Shown: positions 35,581 to 44,332 of the stretch, one piece after another
How positions within the stretch are numbered: the first letter of the stretch is position 1
Layout: every line of letters begins with the position of its first letter
Source: Nonomuraea montanisoli
GTDB lineage: Bacteria > Actinomycetota > Actinomycetes > Streptosporangiales > Streptosporangiaceae
Length of the DNA stretch: 64,000 nt
NCBI RefSeq assembly: GCF_013363975.1
Contig: NZ_JABWGN010000002.1
Span: forward strand, 434,001-498,000
Reading direction: 5' to 3'
Made by a program: the position numbers and the translations under genes
Notes under the pieces: model-generated
Databases searched by the model: none
What the model was told of the DNA's origin: nothing
Seen by the model: only the letters and a program-made list of their open reading frames with translations

Positions 35581-38049
35581 CTACAGGCGCGGGTCCACCG
35601 GCTCCGACTCCAGGGCGAGCACCGCGAAGACCGGCTCGTGGACCCGCCAGGCCGGCTCCCCCTCGCTCAGCCGGGTCAGGGCCTCAAGCCCCAGCGCGTA
35701 CTCCCGCAGCGCCATCGACCGCTTCTTGCCGAGGAAGCGCCGGCGCAGCACGTCCAGCGACTCGGTGTAGTCCGGCCCGTAGATGATGCGCAGGTACTCG
35801 CGGCCCCGGACCTTCACCCCCGGCTGGACCCGTCCCGGCGCGTACGCGGCGGGCTTGACCACCATGCCCTCGCCGCCCTCGGCCGTCAGCGACTCCCACC
35901 AGGCCACCGCCCCGGCCCGCGACTCCTCCGAGTCCAGCGACACGAACCGGTGGCGCGTGTGCGTGATCAGCGGCGAGTCCAGCAGCGCCAGCGTGGACAG
36001 GTGCCAGGCGTGCGGCTCCAGCGCCGTGGCCCGTCCCTCGCACGCGAGGATCTGGAACGGCGCGACCCGCACCCCGTCCAGCCCGTCGACCGGCCAGCAG
36101 TAACGGGCGTAGGCGTCGCGGAACAGGGCAGCGTTGGAGGAGCGGCGCCGGGTGCGCGACAGCAGTCCGCCCACATCCAGTCCGCGCCCGGCCGCCGCTT
36201 CCAGGGCCGACACGGCCTCCGGCAGCGCCACCCGCGCCGCCGCGCCCACCGAGGCGTACTGGGACCTGATCAGCTCGCCCGCCTTGGCCGACCAGGGCAG
36301 CAGCTCGCAGTCGAGCGCCACCCAGTCGGAGCCGAGCTCCGCCCACAGCGGCGCGCACGCCTCCCGCAGCCGCTCCACGAGCGGCCCGTTGTCGGCGAAG
36401 AGCGGCCGGCCGGTACGCGTGTAGACGGCGCCCGTGCTCCCGTCCGTCACGCCGAACCGCTCGCACGCCACCTCCGGCGTCCGCGCGAGGACGGCCACCG
36501 CCCGCGAGCCCATGTGCTTCTCCTCGCACACGACCTCGCCGACCCCGGCGGCGGCGAACTCCGCGAACGCCTCGGCCGGGTGCTCCAGGTAGCCGTCGAG
36601 CGTGGACGTCTCCGGCGGCGCCATCGTCGGCGGCAGGTAGACCAGCCAGCGCGGGTCCACCGCGAACCGGCTCATCACCTCCAGCGCGGCGGCGGCGTTC
36701 TCCTCCATCACCTTGACCCGGGTGCCGAAGCGGGTCTCGACGTACCGGGTGCCCCGCACGTCGTCGATGTCCAGCATGCCCGGCTCGCGCGCCGAGCCCG
36801 CCGGGCCGCCGAGCGGCTTGACCGGCTCGTACCAGACCTTCTGCGCCGGTACGCTCACCAGCTCCCGCTCGGGGTAGCGCAGCGCGGTCAGCGCGCCGCC
36901 GAACACGCAGCCCGTGTCGAGGCAGATCGTGTTGTTGACCCACTCGGGCCGCACGGTCGGGGTGTGGCCGTAGACGACCATGGCCCGGCCCCGGTAGTCG
37001 TCGGCCCACGGGTAGCGCACCGGCAGGCCGTACTCGTCGGTCTCGCCGGTCGTCTCCCCGTACAGGGCGAAGGAGCGGACCCGGCCGGACGCCCGCCCGT
37101 GGAAGGACTCCTTCAGGCCGGCGTGCGCGACGACCAGCCGTCCGTCGTCGAGCTGGTAGTGGCTGATCAGAGCGTCCATGAAGGCCCGCGCCCGCTCCCG
37201 GAACTCCGGCGGCTGCGCGCCGAGCTGGTCCAGCGACTCCTGGAGCCCGTGCGAGGTCCGGACGTTGCGGCCGTTGAGCGCGCGCACCAGCTTCTGCTCG
37301 TGGTTGCCGGCCACGCACAGCGCCGTGCCCGCCTCGACCATGTCCATGACCAGTCGCAGCACGCCCGGCGTGTCGGGGCCGCGGTCCACCAGGTCGCCGA
37401 CGAACACCGCCGTGCGCCCCTCCGGGTGCCGCGGGCCCTGCCAGCCGAGCCGCGCGAGCAGCTCCTCCAGCTCGGCGCGGCAGCCGTGCACGTCGCCGAT
37501 GATGTCGAACGGGCCCGTCAGCTCGCGCCTGTCGGTCCACGCCTTCTCGTACGTCACCGAGGCGTTCTCGACGGCGTCGAGCCCGCGCAGCACGTGGACC
37601 TTGCGGAAACCGTCCTTGGAGATCTTCGACAGGGAGCGGCGCAGGTCCTTGCGCTGCCGGATCACCACGCCCGGCCCGAAGTCGCGCTCGGGACGGGCGG
37701 CGTTGCGCTCGATCGCCGTCTCCTCCGGCACGTCCAGCACGATGGCGTCGGCCAGCACGTCGTGCCGCCGGGCCAGGTCGATGAGCGCCTTGCGGGCGCC
37801 GTACTGCACGTTCGTCGCGTCCACCACGGTGAGCAGACCGCGCGACAGGCGCACGCCCACGATGTGGTGCAGCAGCTCGAACGCCGCCGGCGTCGCCGAC
37901 TGGTCGTTCTCGTCGTCGGAGACCAGGCCGCGGCAGTAGTCGGACGAGATCACCTGCGTCGGCTCGAAGTGCCGGGCCGCGAACGTCGACTTCCCGCTGC
38001 CCGACACCCCGACCAGCACCACCAGGGACAGCTCAGGAACGCTGATCAC
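35581..38049 (-). CDS. pnkp: Pnkp: polynucleotide kinase-phosphatase-ligase for RNA repair
   Basis: 822 residues, three catalytic modules as in the studied clostridial enzyme. Kinase (1-165): P-loop GVSGSGKS at 14-21, phosphorylates 5'-OH ends. Phosphatase (180-420): calcineurin-type metal motifs GDVHG (185-189), GDLVDRG (218-224), GNHE (248-251), removes 2',3'-cyclic phosphate. Adenylyltransferase/ligase (about 465-822): nucleotidyl Lys K511 in EEKHMGSRAV and EGMVVKP later. The ligase domain needs Hen1 as partner for sealing. The start ATG 38049 overlaps the hen1 3' end by 17 bp. It repairs RNAs, for instance tRNAs, cut by ribotoxins. Confidence 0.95.
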   Translation of the reverse strand: MISVPELSLVVLVGVSGSGKSTFAARHFEPTQVISSDYCRGLVSDDENDQSATPAAFELLHHIVGVRLSRGLLTVVDATNVQYGARKALIDLARRHDVLADAIVLDVPEETAIERNAARPERDFGPGVVIRQRKDLRRSLSKISKDGFRKVHVLRGLDAVENASVTYEKAWTDRRELTGPFDIIGDVHGCRAELEELLARLGWQGPRHPEGRTAVFVGDLVDRGPDTPGVLRLVMDMVEAGTALCVAGNHEQKLVRALNGRNVRTSHGLQESLDQLGAQPPEFRERARAFMDALISHYQLDDGRLVVAHAGLKESFHGRASGRVRSFALYGETTGETDEYGLPVRYPWADDYRGRAMVVYGHTPTVRPEWVNNTICLDTGCVFGGALTALRYPERELVSVPAQKVWYEPVKPLGGPAGSAREPGMLDIDDVRGTRYVETRFGTRVKVMEENAAAALEVMSRFAVDPRWLVYLPPTMAPPETSTLDGYLEHPAEAFAEFAAAGVGEVVCEEKHMGSRAVAVLARTPEVACERFGVTDGSTGAVYTRTGRPLFADNGPLVERLREACAPLWAELGSDWVALDCELLPWSAKAGELIRSQYASVGAAARVALPEAVSALEAAAGRGLDVGGLLSRTRRRSSNAALFRDAYARYCWPVDGLDGVRVAPFQILACEGRATALEPHAWHLSTLALLDSPLITHTRHRFVSLDSEESRAGAVAWWESLTAEGGEGMVVKPAAYAPGRVQPGVKVRGREYLRIIYGPDYTESLDVLRRRFLGKKRSMALREYALGLEALTRLSEGEPAWRVHEPVFAVLALESEPVDPRL

Positions 38050-39526
38050 GGGTGAACACTCCCATCTGCGTCGGCGGGCCGACCTCGGGGTCGTCCTCGC
38101 CCACGGGTAGCAGGGCGACGGTGTAGCCGTGGCGGGCGGCCACCTCGGCGGCCCACGCCGCGAACTCCGCCCGCGTCCACTCGAAGCGGTGGTCGGGGTG
38201 GCGCAGCCCGGTCAGGAACGCGTAGTGCACGTTGTACTCGATGTTCGGGGTGGTGACGAGCACGTGCCGAGGCCGGGCGTGGCCGAACACCACCCGCTCC
38301 AGCGCGGCCAGGCGCGGCGGGTCCACGTGCTCGATCACCTCCATGAGCACGGCCGCGTCGTAGCCGGTCAGCCGCTTGTCGGTGTACGTCAGCGCCCCCT
38401 GGAACAGGGTCAGCCGCTCGCGTTTCACGGCCGGCATGCGCTCCAGCTTCAGCTTGCGCGCCGCGATGGTCAGGGCCATGGGGGAGACGTCCATGCCGCC
38501 CACGCGGGCGAAGCGGGGCCGGGCCAGCAGCGCGCCGACCAGCTCGCCCTGGCCGCAGCCGAGGTCGATGACGCTGGTGGCGCCCAGCTCCTCCAGGGTG
38601 CGCAGCACGGCCTCGCGCCGCTTCCCGCTGAGCGACCGCGGCCCGGCGGGCACGACCTCATCCGGCGGGCCGTCGGCCGGGGCCGCCTCATCCTGCTCGC
38701 CGTCCGGGGCCGCCTCTTCCGGCTCGCCGGCCGGGGCCGTGGAGGGGGGCTTTTCCGGGATGGCCGGCTCCAGCGCCTCCTCCGTCTCGTCGCCCAGCTC
38801 AGCCAGCCGCGCCAGCGCCGTACGGGCCAGCGTCCACCGCCGGCCGAGGTAGCGCCGCGTGATCAGCGTCCGCTCCGGGTGCGCGCCGAGCCAGCCCTCG
38901 CCGGCCCGGACGAGCTTGTCCACCTCGTCCGGCGCGATCCAGTAGTGCTTGGCGTCGTCGAGCACGGGCAGCAGCACGTACAGGTGGTTGAGCGCGTCGG
39001 CCAGCCGCACGGTCCCGGTGAGGGCGAGCGCCACGTACCGCGAGTCGCCCCACTCGGGGAACCCCTCGTCGAGCGGCACGGCGTCGGCCGACACCTCCCA
39101 GCCGAGCGGCTCGAACAGCCGCCGCGCCAGGTCGGGGCCGCCCCGGCAGGGCAGCGCGGGCAGCCGGATCTCCAGCGGCAGCGGCGTGGCCGCCAGCTCC
39201 GGCCGGGCCGCGCACCGCCCCGCCCGCGCGGTGCGGAACACGTCGGCGAGCGCGACGGCCAGCAGGGACGAGGCGGCGTAGGGCCGGTCGTTGACGTACT
39301 GCGACAGGCTGAAGTCCGGCGAGCCCTTCCCGCGTGAACGGGCCAGCGTCACCGGGTCGACCTCCAGGAGGAGGGCGGCGGTGCAACGCTCCTCGCCCGC
39401 CTCCGGGTAGAACACGGTGGCCTTGCCGGACGACTGCCCGAACTCCTGCACGCGGTCGGGATGCTTGTGCAGCAGGAAGCCCAGGTCGGTCGCCGGTCTC
39501 GCGGTCGTCGAGATCGTCAGCAGCAC
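38033..39526 (-). CDS. hen1: Hen1: 3'-terminal RNA ribose 2'-O-methyltransferase
   Basis: 497 residues from GTG 39526 (VLLTISTTARPATDLGFLLHK, the usual bacterial Hen1 N-terminus). The N-terminal ~230 residues activate the Pnkp ligase; a Glu/Ala/Pro-rich linker follows; the C-terminal ~190 residues are the methyltransferase, with SAM motif DLGCGQG at 321-327 and Mn-binding EVIEH at 396-400 plus HPDHRFEW near 443-450. It methylates the 2'-OH at the break so that the repaired RNA cannot be cut again at that site. Cotranscribed with, and overlapping, pnkp. A longer in-frame extension to 39583 is not conserved. Confidence 0.94.
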   Translation of the reverse strand: MLLTISTTARPATDLGFLLHKHPDRVQEFGQSSGKATVFYPEAGEERCTAALLLEVDPVTLARSRGKGSPDFSLSQYVNDRPYAASSLLAVALADVFRTARAGRCAARPELAATPLPLEIRLPALPCRGGPDLARRLFEPLGWEVSADAVPLDEGFPEWGDSRYVALALTGTVRLADALNHLYVLLPVLDDAKHYWIAPDEVDKLVRAGEGWLGAHPERTLITRRYLGRRWTLARTALARLAELGDETEEALEPAIPEKPPSTAPAGEPEEAAPDGEQDEAAPADGPPDEVVPAGPRSLSGKRREAVLRTLEELGATSVIDLGCGQGELVGALLARPRFARVGGMDVSPMALTIAARKLKLERMPAVKRERLTLFQGALTYTDKRLTGYDAAVLMEVIEHVDPPRLAALERVVFGHARPRHVLVTTPNIEYNVHYAFLTGLRHPDHRFEWTRAEFAAWAAEVAARHGYTVALLPVGEDDPEVGPPTQMGVFTRDQRS

Positions 39527-39533
39527 GCGGCCA

Positions 39534-39539
39534 AGTGTG
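39534..39539 (-). promoter_or_regulatory. -10 box CACACT for hen1-pnkp (leaderless type)
   Basis: Ends 7 nt before GTG 39526 on the minus strand; the first base departs from the TANNNT pattern. Confidence 0.4.
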
Positions 39540-39601
39540 CCGGTCCCGGGCGAACGGCGCCAACCGATATGTCGGCCGCTCACCGGCGCAGGCCGGACGG
39601 A

Positions 39602-40516
39602 TCAGACGTGCGGCAGCACCTCGGCGGCGATCAGCTCCAGGTGGTCGGCGTCGGACAGATCCATCACCTGCAGGTACACCCGCTCGGCCCCCAGCTCCCC
39701 GAGCCGCCCGAGCTTGTCGACCACCTCGGCGGGCGTGCCGGCGAGCCCGTTGCGGCGCAGGTCGGCGAGGCCCGTGCCGATCGCCGCCGCGCGCCGCTCC
39801 AGCTCGGCCCGGTCGCGGCCCACGCACACGGTCTGCGCCGCCGACAGCACGAGCGCGCGCCCGGTCTCCTCGGCCGCCCGCCGTACCCGGTCGAACGCCG
39901 CGCCCGTCTCCTCGGGCGCGTGGAACGGCACGTTGTACTCGTCGGCGTACGTCGCCGCCAGCCGGGGCGTGCGCTTGGCGCCGAGGCCGCCGACGATGAT
40001 CGGCGGGCTCGGGCGCTGCACCGGCTTCGGCAGCGCGGGCGAGTCGACCAGCCGGTAGTAGGCGCCCTCGAACGAGTACGGGCCGTCGGACGTCCAGAGC
40101 CCGCGGATGATCTCCAACTGCTCCTCGAACCGGCCGAAGCGCTCCTGCACCGGCGGGAACGGGATGCCGTACGCCGCGTGCTCCCGGTCGTACCAGCCCG
40201 TGCCGAGACCCAGCTCGACCCGGCCGCCACTCATCTGGTCCACCTGCGCGACGGTGATCGCCAGCGGGCCCGGCAACCGGAACGTGGCCGGGGTCACCAG
40301 CGTGCCGAGCCTGATCCTGGAGGTCTCCCGCGCCAGCCCGGCCAGCATCGTCCACGCGTCCGTGGAGCCCGGCCCCGGGTCGCCGGACGTGATGCGCAGG
40401 TAGTGGTCGGACCGGAAGAACGCGTCGAAGCCCAGCCGCTCGGTCGCCTGGGCGACGGCGAGCAGGTCGTCATAGGTGGCGCCCTCCTGGGGCTCCGTGA
40501 AGATCCGCAACTTCAT
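39602..40516 (-). CDS. LLM-class flavin/F420-dependent oxidoreductase
   Basis: 304 residues, luciferase-like TIM barrel. Features: MKLRIFTEPQ start, FDAFFRSDHYL, GLGTGWYDREHAAYGIPFPP and PPIIVGGLGAKRTPRLAA. In actinomycetes these usually use coenzyme F420. The substrate is unknown. ATG 40516 follows a GATAAT box at leaderless spacing. Upstream in-frame extension is not supported. Confidence 0.88.
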   Translation of the reverse strand: MKLRIFTEPQEGATYDDLLAVAQATERLGFDAFFRSDHYLRITSGDPGPGSTDAWTMLAGLARETSRIRLGTLVTPATFRLPGPLAITVAQVDQMSGGRVELGLGTGWYDREHAAYGIPFPPVQERFGRFEEQLEIIRGLWTSDGPYSFEGAYYRLVDSPALPKPVQRPSPPIIVGGLGAKRTPRLAATYADEYNVPFHAPEETGAAFDRVRRAAEETGRALVLSAAQTVCVGRDRAELERRAAAIGTGLADLRRNGLAGTPAEVVDKLGRLGELGAERVYLQVMDLSDADHLELIAAEVLPHV

Positions 40517-40522
40517 GTCGTC

Positions 40523-40528
40523 ATTATC
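40523..40528 (-). promoter_or_regulatory. -10 box GATAAT (leaderless type)
   Basis: Ends 6 nt before ATG 40516 on the minus strand. Confidence 0.45.
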
Positions 40529-40634
40529 GGCATAGAGCGGACGGCATCCGGAGAACGGCCCCGGCGAACCCGTCCGGCTTGCTACCGTCGTCGGTCGACG
40601 CTCTGTGTGATCGGCCGACGACTCGGGGTGGCGC

Positions 40635-41825
40635 ATGTCTGGTCCGCGGCTCTCCGGCCCGCGGTCGTCCGGGGGGCGGCGCGCGCGGCCCGACGGCACG
40701 CTTCCGCGCCCGCTGGCGTACCTGGCCGCGCTGGGGCTCGCGGGCGCGACCGCGGTGTCGGTCACGCTGCTGCCGGCCCGCGCCCTGCCCGACCTCGTAC
40801 CGCCGTCGGTGTCCCCGGCGTTCGCCCGGCCCCGGCCGCCCGGGGCGCCCCCGTCCGCCGCGACGGGGCCCGCGTCGTTCGTCCGCTTCGCCGAACCCGG
40901 CCGCGACCCGGGCTTCGACCTCGCCGACGACGCCCGGCGCACCGGGACGCGCTGGTACGCCCTCGCCCACCTGGTCGCCGGCTCCGCTCCCTGCACCGCC
41001 GCCTGGACCACCACCTCCACCCCGCCCTCGGCGGACGAGGCGCCCACGCCCGCGCCTTCTCCCACCCTCCTGGCGGACCCCGGAACGACCGGCGACGAGA
41101 GCGCGCCGGTCGAGAAGCCCAGGACCACGGCCACCGACGAGGAGGCCGGAGCCGGCGGCGAGGAGGAGCGGGAGCGCGCGCTGGCCACGGAGATCCGTAC
41201 GTTGCGCGACGAAGGGGGCGGCGCCGGCCTCGTGCTCGGCGGCCCCCGGGGCCGTGACCTCGCCGCCGCCTGCCCCACCCCGGAAGGCCTGGCCGCCGCC
41301 TACGGCGCCGCCGTCTCCCGCCTCGGCGCCGCGTACCTCGACGTGGAGGCGCGCGACGCCGCCGACCGGCCCGCCGTGGTCCGCCGGGCGCGCGCCCTGC
41401 GGCTGCTCCAGCAGCAGCGACGGCTGCCCGTGGTCTTCACGCTGCCCCTGCACGAGGACGGCCTGGCCGAACGCGACGTCGCCATGCTGCACCAGTCCCG
41501 CCTGTACGGCGCCGACATCACCACCGTCAACCTGCTGGCCACGGTCGAGCCGTCCGGCTCGTCCACGGGCAGGCTGCGCCGCGTCGCGTCGGCCGTGCGC
41601 GCGGCCGTCCGGCAGGTCGCCCGGGTGCAGGGGCTGGACGACCCCGCCGACGCGTGGCGCCAGGTCGCCCTCACGCCCGTCCTGGACGACGCCGCCGACC
41701 TCGACGAGACCGACGCCCGGGCGCTGGCCGCGTTCGCCGCCCGCAACGACCTGGCCTGGCTGTCCCTGCGCGGCGCCGAACCGGAGCCCGCCGTGGCCCG
41801 CGTCCTGGCCCACACTCTGGCCTGA
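40635..41825 (+). CDS. Secreted GH18-like (chitinase-fold) protein
   Basis: 396 residues: a Pro/Arg-rich start, an export/anchor helix (about 27-48), then a region of TIM-barrel appearance interrupted by a ~60-residue Thr/Pro/Glu-rich insert. AAYLDVEA (about residue 235) aligns with the DxDxE catalytic element of GH18 chitinases (usually DFDIEG); the central Asp and Glu remain but the first Asp is missing, so activity is doubtful. The following ALRLLQQQRRLPVVFTLPL and YGADITTVNL blocks fit the same barrel. It may bind glycans rather than cut them. Confidence 0.65.
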   Translation: MSGPRLSGPRSSGGRRARPDGTLPRPLAYLAALGLAGATAVSVTLLPARALPDLVPPSVSPAFARPRPPGAPPSAATGPASFVRFAEPGRDPGFDLADDARRTGTRWYALAHLVAGSAPCTAAWTTTSTPPSADEAPTPAPSPTLLADPGTTGDESAPVEKPRTTATDEEAGAGGEEERERALATEIRTLRDEGGGAGLVLGGPRGRDLAAACPTPEGLAAAYGAAVSRLGAAYLDVEARDAADRPAVVRRARALRLLQQQRRLPVVFTLPLHEDGLAERDVAMLHQSRLYGADITTVNLLATVEPSGSSTGRLRRVASAVRAAVRQVARVQGLDDPADAWRQVALTPVLDDAADLDETDARALAAFAARNDLAWLSLRGAEPEPAVARVLAHTLA

Positions 41826-41878
41826 CCGGTTTCCCGGCCTCCGGACGTTCCCCCCATGCCGCATCGGCCCCCGAACTA

Positions 41879-41884
41879 TAGGAT
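41879..41884 (+). promoter_or_regulatory. -10 box TAGGAT for the kinase pair (leaderless type)
   Basis: Within TATAGGAT, ending 8 nt before ATG 41893. Confidence 0.45.
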
Positions 41885-41892
41885 TTCGGCAA

Positions 41893-43047
41893 ATGAAGAC
41901 GACGTCGCCGGCGAGGGGGAGGGCGGTGGCAGGCCAGGCGGGCACGGCGCGGAAGCTCCTCGTCTACTGGATGGACGGCTCGATCGCCCTGCTGGCGATC
42001 ACCTTCGTGGCCATGGTGGTGACGGCGGCCATGGACGGGAAGGTCTCCGTGCCGCACGCCGTGGCCGCGGGGGCCTGCCTGATCGGCGTGTGCGGGCTCT
42101 TCCCGTTCCTGCTGCGCGAGGCGTTCGACACGCGCCCCGCACCCAGCGTCCGGCTGGTGGCGGCGGGGCTGCTGGCGGCGGGCGCGGTGGCGCTGCTGCC
42201 GTCCGACGGCGGCGACGGGCTGTGGGCGATGGTGACGTGCCTGTGGCTGTCGGCGGCGGTGCTGTACCTGCCGGTCTGGGCGGCCCTGTGCACCGGTGCG
42301 GTCGTGGTGGTGCTGACGACCGCCGCGGTCGTCCTCATCACGCGCCTGCCGTGGCAGCCGGTCCTGCTCGGCCAGGCGCTCACCGCCGGGTTGATGAGCG
42401 TGGCCATGTGGTTGTGGCGGTGGCTGTGGTGGACGATCAGGGACGCCCACGACGGCAAGGAGGCCAAGGCGAGCCTGGCCGTGGCGGAGGAGCGGCTGCG
42501 CTTCGCCCGTGACCTGCACGACCTGCTCGGGCACAGTCTGTCGGTGATCTCGCTGAAGAGCGAGCTGGCCGCCAAGCTGGCCACCCGGGCCGGGGCCGAG
42601 GGCGACGCGGCGCGGGAGATGGCCGACGTACGGCGGCTGGCCGCGGAGGCGCTGGCGGAGGTGCAGCTCGCCGTGGACGGCTACCGGACGCTCGACCTGG
42701 AGGACGAGCTCCACGGGGTGCGCGCCGCGCTGGAGGCGGCCGGCGCCCGCTGCGAGATCGACGCCGCCACCGCCGGCCTGTCGCCCGCCGCCCGCGCGCT
42801 GCTCGCCTGGGCGGTCCGCGAGGGGGCCACGAACGTCCTCAAGCACAGCACCGCCACCCGGTGCTCGATCACGATCCGCGACGGCGCCCTGGAGATGCGC
42901 AACGACGGCGTCCGCGCCCCGGGCGACCCGGCCGGCGGCAGCGGGCTGCGCGGGCTGGCGGAGCGGATGACCGCCGCGGGCGGCACGTTCGCGGCCGGGC
43001 CCGACCCCGCCGGCGAGTTCGTGCTGAAGGCGGGGGTGCGCGCGTGA
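41893..43047 (+). CDS. DesK/NarL-type sensor histidine kinase (active type)
   Basis: 384 residues. Five to six membrane helices span residues ~20-185. HisKA_3 dimerisation helix: RDLHDLLGHSLSVISLK with phospho-acceptor H209. ATPase domain: GATNVLKHS, EMRNDG and GSGLRGLAERM. Sensing is probably through membrane helices, like DesK. First of two tandem kinases; stop and next start overlap (GTGA). Confidence 0.92.
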   Translation: MKTTSPARGRAVAGQAGTARKLLVYWMDGSIALLAITFVAMVVTAAMDGKVSVPHAVAAGACLIGVCGLFPFLLREAFDTRPAPSVRLVAAGLLAAGAVALLPSDGGDGLWAMVTCLWLSAAVLYLPVWAALCTGAVVVVLTTAAVVLITRLPWQPVLLGQALTAGLMSVAMWLWRWLWWTIRDAHDGKEAKASLAVAEERLRFARDLHDLLGHSLSVISLKSELAAKLATRAGAEGDAAREMADVRRLAAEALAEVQLAVDGYRTLDLEDELHGVRAALEAAGARCEIDAATAGLSPAARALLAWAVREGATNVLKHSTATRCSITIRDGALEMRNDGVRAPGDPAGGSGLRGLAERMTAAGGTFAAGPDPAGEFVLKAGVRA

Positions 43048-44180
43048 GCGGGCGGACGGGCCGGGTCCGGGCCGGGCGGTTACGGTGGCGACGGGCGACG
43101 AAGCTGGACAAGGTCCGGTGGCTCGCCGTCTACTCCACGGACCTCATCCATCTGGCGGCCCTGACCGGCCTGGCCCAGCTGTACGTGCGCTGGGAGCAGG
43201 GCGGGCTGGCGGCGTTGCCGGCGATCGCCGTGGGCGTGCTGCTGGTCGTTCTCGTCGTGCTCGCCGCCCGGACGTTCCGCCGCGCGGTCAGGGGCGGCAG
43301 CCGGCCCACGGCCGTGCTGTGGGTGTCCGGCGTCCTCGCCCTCGCGCTGTCGCTCTGCTGGGTGATCTGGGCGCCGGTGCTCTGGCTGGGCATGCTGTTG
43401 CCGTTCGCGCGCCGGCGCACCGTCGTCGCGGCGGCCGTGGCGTCGGTCGTGGGGTTCAGCGCGTACCTGACGCTGTTCGCGGGAGGCGTGCTCTGGGCCA
43501 TCGTCCTCCTCATGACGGCCATCACCGCGTTCGTCCTGGGCTGCCTCGGCGCGAACCTGTGGCTGTGGCGGCTGGCCAAGGAGGCCCACGAGGGCCAGGA
43601 GGCCAGGGCGCTGCTGGCCGTCTCCGAGGAGCGGCTGCGCTTCGCCCGCGACCTGAACGATCTGCTCGGCCAGAGCCTGTCCGGCATCTCGGCCGAGGCG
43701 GCGCGGGCCGAGGAACTGCTGGACTCCGACCCGGAGGCTTCGGCGGCCCGCATGTACGAGGTGCGCGACGCGGCGCGGCAGGCGCTGCGCGAGGTGCGCG
43801 CGACCGTGCAGAGCTATCGCCGGCTCGACCTCGACGAGGTGCTCGCCGGCGTGCGGGCGGTCCTGGAGGCGGCGGGCGTGCGCTGCGCCGTGGACGCCGA
43901 CACCGCGGCGCTCGGCCCCGAGACCCGCACGCTGCTCGCGACCGTCGTCCGGGAGGGCGCCACGAACGTCCTCAAGCACAGCAAAGCCGAACGCTGCACG
44001 ATCACGATCAAGGATGGGGTGCTGGAGATGTCCAACGACGGGGTGAGCGGCCCGGTGGGCGAGCACGCGCCGGACGGGCTCGGCGGCCTGTCGCGGCGGG
44101 TCAGCGCGGCGGGCGGCACACTGCGGGCCGCTCCCACGGGCGAGGGCGCGTACGTGCTGCGCGCGGCGGTGCCGGCATGA
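43044..44180 (+). CDS. Paralogous histidine-kinase-like protein lacking phospho-acceptor His
   Basis: 378 residues, same layout as its neighbour: ~5 membrane helices in residues 30-190, HisKA_3-like region and ATPase-like domain. The dimerisation helix reads RDLNDLLGQSLSGIS: the phospho-acceptor is Asn at 205 (AAC at 43656-43658) and the second His is Gln. The ATPase region keeps GATNVLKHS and EMSNDG but the G2-like GSGLRGL loop is changed to PDGLGGL. So it probably is a pseudokinase that pairs with the first kinase. Its stop is overlapped by the start of the 51-codon repeat ORF (ATGA). Confidence 0.9.
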   Translation: MSGRTGRVRAGRLRWRRATKLDKVRWLAVYSTDLIHLAALTGLAQLYVRWEQGGLAALPAIAVGVLLVVLVVLAARTFRRAVRGGSRPTAVLWVSGVLALALSLCWVIWAPVLWLGMLLPFARRRTVVAAAVASVVGFSAYLTLFAGGVLWAIVLLMTAITAFVLGCLGANLWLWRLAKEAHEGQEARALLAVSEERLRFARDLNDLLGQSLSGISAEAARAEELLDSDPEASAARMYEVRDAARQALREVRATVQSYRRLDLDEVLAGVRAVLEAAGVRCAVDADTAALGPETRTLLATVVREGATNVLKHSKAERCTITIKDGVLEMSNDGVSGPVGEHAPDGLGGLSRRVSAAGGTLRAAPTGEGAYVLRAAVPA

Positions 44181-44332
44181 CCGCGCCGACGGCCCGGATG
44201 GTGGTTCGTACGGCCGGGACGACTGTTCGTACGGCCGGGACGACTGTTCGTACGGCCGGGACGACTGTTCGTACGGCCCGGATGACTGTTCGTACGGCCG
44301 GGATGATCGACGATGAGGGGACGGCGGGATGA
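44177..44332 (+). CDS. 51-codon repeat ORF bridging kinase and regulator genes
   Basis: ATG 44177 overlaps the kinase stop (ATGA) and its own TGA overlaps the regulator start at 44329 (ATGA). The product, MTAPTARMVVRTAGTT..., consists mostly of five VRTAGTT heptads encoded by five 21-bp repeats. It is either a translated linker keeping ribosomes coupled across the junction, or an accidental ORF in expanded repeats. No fold is predicted. Confidence 0.45.
   Translation: MTAPTARMVVRTAGTTVRTAGTTVRTAGTTVRTARMTVRTAGMIDDEGTAG
44204..44308. repeat. 21-bp tandem repeat, 5 units, at gene junction
   Basis: Units start at 44204, 44225, 44246, 44267 and 44288, all beginning GTTCGTACGG; units 1-3 are identical. 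Confidence 0.95.

Noticed and set aside
44204..44308. Iterons or origin-like repeats
   Set aside because: The 21-bp repeats lie inside a two-component operon, keep the reading frame and lack AT-rich or DnaA-box sequence.
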